A stretch of 15,073 bases of DNA from JBOHUX01 sp050734915. GTDB taxonomy: Bacteria > Chloroflexota > Dormibacteria > Dormibacterales > Dormibacteraceae. The DNA is taken from assembly GCA_050734915.1 (NCBI GenBank), contig JBOHUX010000043.1:1-15073 (forward strand), given 5' to 3'. The notes under the pieces were generated by a model. It was not told the DNA's origin. It worked only from the letters and a program-made list of their open reading frames with translations, and ran no database searches. Position 1 is the stretch's first letter. Each line of letters opens with the position of its first letter. Below, in pieces: positions 6,366 through 15,073 of this stretch. Both the position numbers and the translations under genes were made by a program.

Positions 6366-6460
6366 CGCCGACAACGGGCCCAAGACAGCGGGTGCCGCGA
6401 CGGGACGCGGCTTGATTTCCTGCCCAGGCATAAGGTAGAGCCGCGGCGCGTGCCGCCGAG
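6366..6460 (+). promoter_or_regulatory. L10 (ribosomal stalk) autoregulatory leader
   Basis: This leader has the shape and conserved bases of the L10-leader RNA that binds the L10(L12) complex. AAGACAGCGGGTGCC (6382-6396) matches the conserved GAAGACAGCAGGUGCC core. GCCGCG (6394-6399) and CGCGGC (6406-6411) form a perfect stem with a 6-base loop; GCGGG (6388-6392) pairs with CCTGC (6419-6423) beneath it, separated by the unpaired TTGATTT expected of the kink-turn side. A second small stem GCGGC/GCCGC (6443-6447 with 6452-6456) follows. TGCCCAGG (6421-6428) can instead pair with CCTGGGCG (6473-6480), which would compete with the downstream terminator. L10 binding would hold 6419-6423 in the aptamer and so favour termination. 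Confidence 0.85.
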
Positions 6461-6492
6461 CCTTCCCGCGCACCTGGGCGGGGAGGTTTTTT
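6461..6492 (+). terminator. rplJ attenuator: terminator overlapping the ribosome binding site
   Basis: CCTTCCCGC (6461-6469) pairs over nine positions (one T-G pair) with GCGGGGAGG (6478-6486), with an 8-base loop, followed by six T (6487-6492) and the rplJ ATG at 6494. The 3' arm contains GGGGAGG, the only Shine-Dalgarno for rplJ, and the T tract is the spacer to the start codon. The hairpin therefore can end transcription and, if transcription continues, hide the ribosome binding site. Confidence 0.85.
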
Positions 6493-6493
6493 G

Positions 6494-7042
6494 ATGCCGA
6501 GACAGCACAAGGTCGAGCAGGTCGAGCTGCTGACCCAGAAGTTCAGCGAGGCCAAGGTGGCCGTGCTCACCGACTACCGGGGGCTCACCGTGACGCAGAT
6601 CGAGGATCTGAGAGCCCGGCTTCGCGGCGCCGACGTGGAGTACCGGGTGGTCAAGAACAGTCTTGCCCGCCGCGCCGCGGCCCAGGCCGGGCACGAGGAC
6701 CTCCAGGTCGAGTTGAGAGGCCCGGTGGCGATCGCGTTCAGCTACGACGACCTCTCGGCGCCCTCACGACTGCTGGCCGAGTTCGCGCGCCAGACCCGCC
6801 TTCGCCTCGACATCGTGGGCGGGCTGGTCGAGGGCCGCGTGATCGGGCCCGACCAGCTCCGGCAGCTCGCCGACCTCCCTTCGCGGGAAGTGCTCCTGGC
6901 GCAGTTGCTCGGCACCCTGGAAGCGCCGGTCGCCCGCCTGGTGGCGACCGTGCAGGCGCCGTTCCAGCAGCTCGCCGGCGTGCTCGACGCCTATCGCGAC
7001 CACCTCGAAGCCGCGGGCCCGGCCCCGGCGCCCGCCGCATAG
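6494..7042 (+). CDS. rplJ: 50S ribosomal protein L10
   Basis: The stalk base that anchors L7/L12 dimers to the ribosome, and the likely repressor acting on its own leader. The 182-residue product has the N-terminal rRNA-binding domain with VAVLTDYRGLTVTQIEDLR (22-40) and YRVVKNSLARRA (50-61), and a long C-terminal helix (about 130-170, VLLAQLLGTLEAPVARLVAT onward) that carries the L12 dimer sites, ending in an Ala/Pro tail. ATG 6494 is chosen over the TTG three bases earlier because of the spacing (7 bases) to GGGAGG 6481-6486; the TTG lies within the T tract. rplL follows after 17 bases. Confidence 0.96.
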   Translation: MPRQHKVEQVELLTQKFSEAKVAVLTDYRGLTVTQIEDLRARLRGADVEYRVVKNSLARRAAAQAGHEDLQVELRGPVAIAFSYDDLSAPSRLLAEFARQTRLRLDIVGGLVEGRVIGPDQLRQLADLPSREVLLAQLLGTLEAPVARLVATVQAPFQQLAGVLDAYRDHLEAAGPAPAPAA

Positions 7043-7059
7043 CCAAGGAGAATCCACCA

Positions 7060-7455
7060 ATGGCAGCCACCAAGGTCACCCCCAAGGACTTCGTCGAAGT
7101 TCTCAAGAGTTGGAGCGTGCTGGACGTCGTCGAGGCCGTGAAGGCGATCGAGGACGAGTTCGGCATCAAGGCCGCCGCGCCCGCCGCCGCGGCCGGTCCG
7201 GCCGCGTCCGCCGCCCCGGCGGAGGCCCCCGCGGAGGAGGAGCAGACGGAGTTCACCCTCCACCTGACGGCCATCGGGGACAGCAAGATCAACGTCATCA
7301 AAGCGGTCCGTGAGGTCACCCAGCTCGGGCTCAAGGAGGCCAAGGACCTCGTTGACGCGGCTCCCAAGCCGGTCCTCGAGAACGTGCCCAAGGACCAGGC
7401 CGACGCCGCCGCCGCCAAGCTCAAAGAGGCAGGGGCGACCTTCGAGATCAAGTAG
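7060..7455 (+). CDS. rplL: 50S ribosomal protein L7/L12
   Basis: The mobile stalk protein that recruits translation GTPases. The 131-residue product has the N-terminal dimerisation domain (1-37), an Ala/Pro/Glu hinge (38-63), and the C-terminal factor-binding domain with INVIKAVREVTQLGLKEAKD (77-96) and LVDAAPKPVLENVPK. Its Shine-Dalgarno AAGGAG (7045-7050) stands 9 bases before the ATG and is the best of the operon, as expected for the most abundant stalk protein. Its stop is followed within 3 bases by a GC-rich repeat array instead of the usual rpoB gene. Confidence 0.97.
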   Translation: MAATKVTPKDFVEVLKSWSVLDVVEAVKAIEDEFGIKAAAPAAAAGPAASAAPAEAPAEEEQTEFTLHLTAIGDSKINVIKAVREVTQLGLKEAKDLVDAAPKPVLENVPKDQADAAAAKLKEAGATFEIK

Positions 7456-7458
7456 ACC

Positions 7459-7554
7459 GACGGCGCGGAGGGACCCGGATGGTCCCCCCGCGGGCCCCCT
7501 CCGGACGACGGCGCGGAGGGACCCGGATGGTCCCCCCGCGGGCCCCCTCCGGAC
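7459..7554. repeat. Perfect 48-base tandem duplication
   Basis: Bases 7459-7506 and 7507-7554 are identical over 48 bases. The unit contains GGGACC-CGGAT-GGTCCC (a 6-pair hairpin) and an alternative outer stem CGGAGGG/CCCTCCG (7466-7472 with 7497-7503 in the first copy). The second copy is at the same time the front of the first 143-base unit. Confidence 0.95.
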
Positions 7555-7798
7555 GAAGTGGCTGGCCGCGGCCGGTGAGAACTTGGCATTCGGGACTCAG
7601 ACGCCCCGGGGGACCCGGGGCTCCCTGGTCACGCCTTGGTCCTCTGATCTACCGTGCGGAGGGACCCCGATGGTCCCCCCGCGGGCCCCCTCCGGACGAA
7701 GTGGCTGGCCGCGGCCGGTGAGAACTTGGTGTTCGGGACTCAGACGCCCCTGGGGACCCGGGGCTCACTGATCACGCCTTGATCTTCTGAGCTATGGC
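7513..7798. repeat. Two tandem 143-base units
   Basis: Units 7513-7655 and 7656-7798 align without gaps and differ at about 12 of 143 positions by eye, with most changes in the last third. Each unit contains the GGGACC/GGTCCC hairpin (ACCCCGAT in the second copy weakens it little), the palindrome GGCCGCGGCC, and a stem GCCCCGGG/CCCGGGGC with a 3-base loop. In the second copy one base of that stem is changed from C to T, which still pairs as T-G. Confidence 0.93.
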
Positions 7799-7850
7799 GC
7801 GGGGCGGGACCCGGATGGTCACGCCTTTGATCTTCTGGGCTACGGCGCGG
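7799..7850. repeat. Internally deleted third repeat copy
   Basis: The front of the unit (GGGACCCGGATGGTC, 7806-7820) is fused directly to its tail (CACGCCTTTGATCTTCTGGG from 7820). The missing part, about 98 bases in the full unit, is bounded in full copies by two GGTC tetramers (7529-7532 and 7627-7630 in the first unit), and the join retains one GGTC. This is the expected product of a deletion between short direct repeats. Confidence 0.85.
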
Positions 7851-7857
7851 GTAGCCT
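7838..7857 (+). promoter_or_regulatory. MFS promoter: -10 box TAGCCT overlapped by an inverted repeat
   Basis: TAGCCT (7852-7857) lies 7 bases before GTG 7865 and resembles the TACACT-to-ATG arrangement of pyk. A TTGATC at 7827-7832, inside the deleted repeat copy, could act as a -35 box at a long 19-base spacing. GGCTAC (7838-7843) and GTAGCC (7851-7856) form a perfect inverted repeat that covers the -10 box, a possible operator. Confidence 0.4.
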
Positions 7858-7864
7858 GGCTCCC

Positions 7865-9169
7865 GTGATGGGGGGAGCCACGGGGGCCGCGCGGGCCTAC
7901 GTGCGGAGCCTGCGGCCGGACCTGCCGCGGGCGATGTGGGTGGTGGTGGGGGCCCAGCTGCTGTCCGCCATCGGGACCGGCTTCGTCCTCCCGTTCGGGA
8001 CCATCTACCTCCACTTCGTCCGTGGCATCCCGATCCCGGTCGTGGGGACGGTGATCTCGACCATCTCGCTGGGCGGGCTGGTCGTGAACTTCGCTGGCGG
8101 TGGCCTGATCGACCGCTTCGGCGCCCGGCGCGTGGTGCTGGGCGGCGTCGGCTTCCAGGCGGCCGGCTTCCTCGTCTTCGCCTTCGCTGCTGAGGTGCCG
8201 GTCGCCTTCGCGGCGGCCCTGCTGGCCGGGATCGGCAATGGCCTCTTCTTCCCGGCCATGGCGACGGTGATCGCCAACCTCACCACCTCCCGCCAGCGCA
8301 GCGGGGCGGCCTCCCTCCAATACGTGGCCATCAACATCGGCATCGGCCTCGGCTCGGTTATCGGGGGTTTCGTGGTGTCGGTGCAGCACCCCTCCACGTT
8401 CGTCGCCGTCTACCTGGCCAACGCCGTCAGCTTCGCCGTCTTCGGGCTTCTGATCGCTGCCTGGGTGCCGGAGCTCCGGACCGGCCCCGCCCAGACAGCA
8501 GCCGGAGGCCCGCCCCGAGCCCCGGACCGCCAGCCCCGGTCCGGCTACCGGGCCGTGCTCCGGGACCGCGCGTTTCTGGGCCTGGTCGGCTTCAACTCCG
8601 TGGTCGTGATGACCGGGTACGCGCAGCTGGACTCCGCGATGCCCCTCTACGCCAAGACCTATCTCGGGGTCCAGCCCTCCGCCCTGGGCCTCATCCTGGC
8701 CGCCAACACGGCCTTCATCGTCGTCCTCCAGCTGCCCATCACCAGGGCGGTCCGGCACCTGCGCCGGACCCGGGTCCTGGCCGCCTTCGCCGGAACTTGG
8801 GCGGTCGCCTGGCTGATCGGATTCGGCGCCAGCGCGATGACCGGGCTCGCGGCCGCGGTCGGGCTGGGCGTGACCGCGGTCGTCTTCGGCATCGGCGAGT
8901 GTCTCCTCACCTCCACCATGGCTCCTCTGTCCATGGACCTCGCCCCGGAGACGGCTCGCGGCACCTACATGGCCTCTGTCAGCCTCTCCTGGAGCGTCGG
9001 TCTCCTGGTCGGGCCCGCCCTCGGCGGGGTCGTCGTCGGCTCCGCTCTGCACCAGGCGTTCTGGCCCCTGCTGGCGCTCAGCGCCGTGGGCCTGGTAGGC
9101 TGGGCGCTCGCGCTCGAAGCGCGGATCCCGGGCGGCGCCAACCGGCCGGCCGCCCCCGCCAATCCGTAG
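7865..9169 (+). CDS. MFS transporter (DHA1-like)
   Basis: A predicted 12-helix inner-membrane secondary transporter of the major facilitator superfamily, 434 residues. Twelve hydrophobic segments can be followed, six on each side of a polar Pro/Arg-rich central loop (about 203-232). Motif A is clear as GGGLIDRFGARRV (78-90) between helices 2 and 3. Helix 4-5 contains GIGNGLFFPAMATVIANLT (122-140), which, with the PETARGTYMA stretch (361-370), resembles drug-efflux-type members. Substrate is unknown. Start: GTG 7865 and ATG 7868 are adjacent; GTG fits the TAGCCT spacing for a leaderless message. The gene lies between rplL and rpoB, which are neighbours in most bacteria, and has its own promoter-like box. 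Confidence 0.9.
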   Translation: MMGGATGAARAYVRSLRPDLPRAMWVVVGAQLLSAIGTGFVLPFGTIYLHFVRGIPIPVVGTVISTISLGGLVVNFAGGGLIDRFGARRVVLGGVGFQAAGFLVFAFAAEVPVAFAAALLAGIGNGLFFPAMATVIANLTTSRQRSGAASLQYVAINIGIGLGSVIGGFVVSVQHPSTFVAVYLANAVSFAVFGLLIAAWVPELRTGPAQTAAGGPPRAPDRQPRSGYRAVLRDRAFLGLVGFNSVVVMTGYAQLDSAMPLYAKTYLGVQPSALGLILAANTAFIVVLQLPITRAVRHLRRTRVLAAFAGTWAVAWLIGFGASAMTGLAAAVGLGVTAVVFGIGECLLTSTMAPLSMDLAPETARGTYMASVSLSWSVGLLVGPALGGVVVGSALHQAFWPLLALSAVGLVGWALALEARIPGGANRPAAPANP

Positions 9170-9184
9170 GTCCGGCACGCCTCG

Positions 9185-9209
9185 TCCTCGGGCACCTCCT
9201 CGGGGCACC
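9185..9209. repeat. Abutting direct repeat upstream of the rpoB promoter
   Basis: TCCTCGGGCACC (9185-9196) and TCCTCGGGGCACC (9197-9209) are direct repeats that differ by one inserted G. They occupy the place where a -35 box of the rpoB promoter would lie and end 9 bases before its -10 box. They could be paired sites for a regulator; no such factor can be named. Confidence 0.5.
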
Positions 9210-9215
9210 GGCCCG

Positions 9216-9224
9216 TGCTACAAT
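9216..9224 (+). promoter_or_regulatory. Extended -10 promoter (TG-C-TACAAT) for rpoB-rpoC
   Basis: TGCTACAAT combines the TGn extension with TACAAT, five of six matches to consensus, and lies 80 bases before rpoB. No -35 box is recognisable. The start of transcription would be near 9231, inside the inverted repeat CACGG-TT-CCGTG (9225-9236). The presence of its own promoter fits the separation of rpoB from rplJL by another gene. Confidence 0.65.
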
Positions 9225-9242
9225 CACGGTTCCGTGCAAATC

Positions 9243-9277
9243 GGGCGCGCAACCCCATCCCCAGATTCAGCGCGCCC
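9243..9277 (+). promoter_or_regulatory. Strong hairpin in the rpoB leader
   Basis: GGGCGCGC (9243-9250) pairs perfectly with GCGCGCCC (9270-9277), an all-GC stem of 8 pairs closing a 19-base loop that is poor in G and rich in C and A. It ends 10 bases before the Shine-Dalgarno AGGAG (9288-9292) and has no T tract, so it is not a terminator. It may protect the 5' end or be a protein-binding site; I do not recognise it as a named RNA family. Confidence 0.6.
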
Positions 9278-9303
9278 TGTGTCCGTTAGGAGACAGCCGC
9301 CAG

Positions 9304-12828
<3,525 letters not shown>

Positions 12829-12848
12829 GCACGTACGAGATGTTTTGG

Positions 12849-12881
12849 GGTCCCCGAAAGGTCACCGGATCTTCGGGGTCC
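12849..12881 (+). other. rpoB-rpoC intercistronic hairpin
   Basis: CCCCGAA (12852-12858) pairs with TTCGGGG (12872-12878), and a further GG/CC pair (12849-12850 with 12880-12881) extends the stem past one T-T mismatch; the loop has 13 bases. There is no T tract. It ends 5 bases before the GAGGGA Shine-Dalgarno of rpoC and may be a processing or stability element. Confidence 0.45.
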
Positions 12882-12902
12882 GAATTGAGGGACTAGAAAA
12901 GA

Positions 12903-15073
<2,171 letters not shown>

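Larger units (their letters stand above)
7456..7864. other. Gene-free stretch between rplL and the MFS gene
   Basis: This 409-base interval contains no supported gene. Almost all of it (7459-7850) is a tandem array of one GC-rich sequence in complete, truncated and internally deleted copies; the final bases hold the MFS promoter. Open frames across it have no ribosome binding site and merely translate the repeat, so they are not called. Confidence 0.8.

Noticed and set aside
7555..7610. A tRNA-like stretch (GAAGTGGCTGG and TTCGGGACT) in the repeat
   Set aside because: No acceptor stem or anticodon arm can be formed with these bases and it has no CCA context; the likeness is to isolated short words only.
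7310..7771. Open frames through the repeat array (also 7479-7721) with products rich in PPRAP and GRSGW repeats
   Set aside because: They overlap rplL or begin inside the repeat, lack a ribosome binding site, and their repeated protein sequence only reflects the DNA repeat.
7459..7850. A CRISPR array
   Set aside because: The units are 48 and 143 bases, directly joined without unique spacers, and no cas gene is nearby.
7772..9208. A 478-codon minus-strand frame across the MFS gene
   Set aside because: The product is a hydrophilic, G/D/H/E-rich shadow of a membrane protein gene whose helices and motif A are clear on the plus strand.
8797..9303. An N-terminal extension of rpoB by 169 codons
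   Set aside because: It runs in another frame through the MFS gene; the conserved beta start, Shine-Dalgarno AGGAG and promoter all point to 9304.

Overview
The window is 15 kb of very GC-rich bacterial chromosome with compact, co-oriented housekeeping genes and almost no gene decay. It holds the canonical rpmG-secE-nusG-rplK-rplA-rplJ-rplL-rpoB-rpoC block, preceded by a short pyruvate kinase operon and a convergent dehydrogenase gene. The style of the genes (L10 leader with a Gram-positive-type attenuator, a beta' subunit with a long N-terminal coiled-coil insertion, several start codons that look leaderless) suggests a GC-rich Terrabacteria lineage such as Actinomycetota, Chloroflexota or Candidatus Dormibacterota. 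The exact phylum cannot be fixed from this sequence alone, and Dormibacterota is only a guess.

Layout. 34-2916 (+): pyruvate kinase, a small soluble histidine kinase and a PIG-L family deacetylase, joined by stop/start overlaps and so probably one translationally coupled transcript. 2937-4031 (-): an isocitrate/isopropylmalate-family dehydrogenase, convergent to that operon. 4032-4196: a divergent control region with short GGAGGA-type repeats, two promoters and a small hairpin with a T tract. 4197-6339 (+): rpmG, secE, nusG, rplK, rplA, tightly packed. 6340-6493: a promoter and an L10 autoregulatory leader that ends in a terminator whose 3' arm is also the rplJ ribosome binding site. 6494-7455: rplJ and rplL. 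7456-7864: a 409-base gene-free stretch filled by a GC-rich tandem repeat array (a 48-base duplication, then two 143-base units, then an internally deleted copy). 7865-9169: an MFS transporter sitting between rplL and rpoB, where most bacteria have no gene. 9170-9303: rpoB promoter and leader with a strong hairpin. 9304-12828: rpoB. 12903 to the end: rpoC, cut by the window edge.

How it works together. The ribosomal stalk proteins, the Sec translocon subunit, the elongation factor NusG and RNA polymerase are expressed from at least three promoters visible here (before rpmG, before rplJ, before rpoB). L10 probably limits rplJL output by attenuation. The intervening MFS gene and repeat array appear to uncouple rpoBC from rplJL, since rpoB has its own extended -10 promoter.

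Most notable: (i) the compact rplJ attenuator in which terminator stem, Shine-Dalgarno and T-tract spacer are the same bases; (ii) three genes with a TAnnnT box 7-8 bases before the start codon and no Shine-Dalgarno, which points to leaderless transcripts; (iii) the repeat array, with a deletion at a 4-base microhomology, next to an inserted transporter inside a normally invariant operon. No wholly new defence or mobile system is visible; most of the window is ordinary housekeeping sequence.
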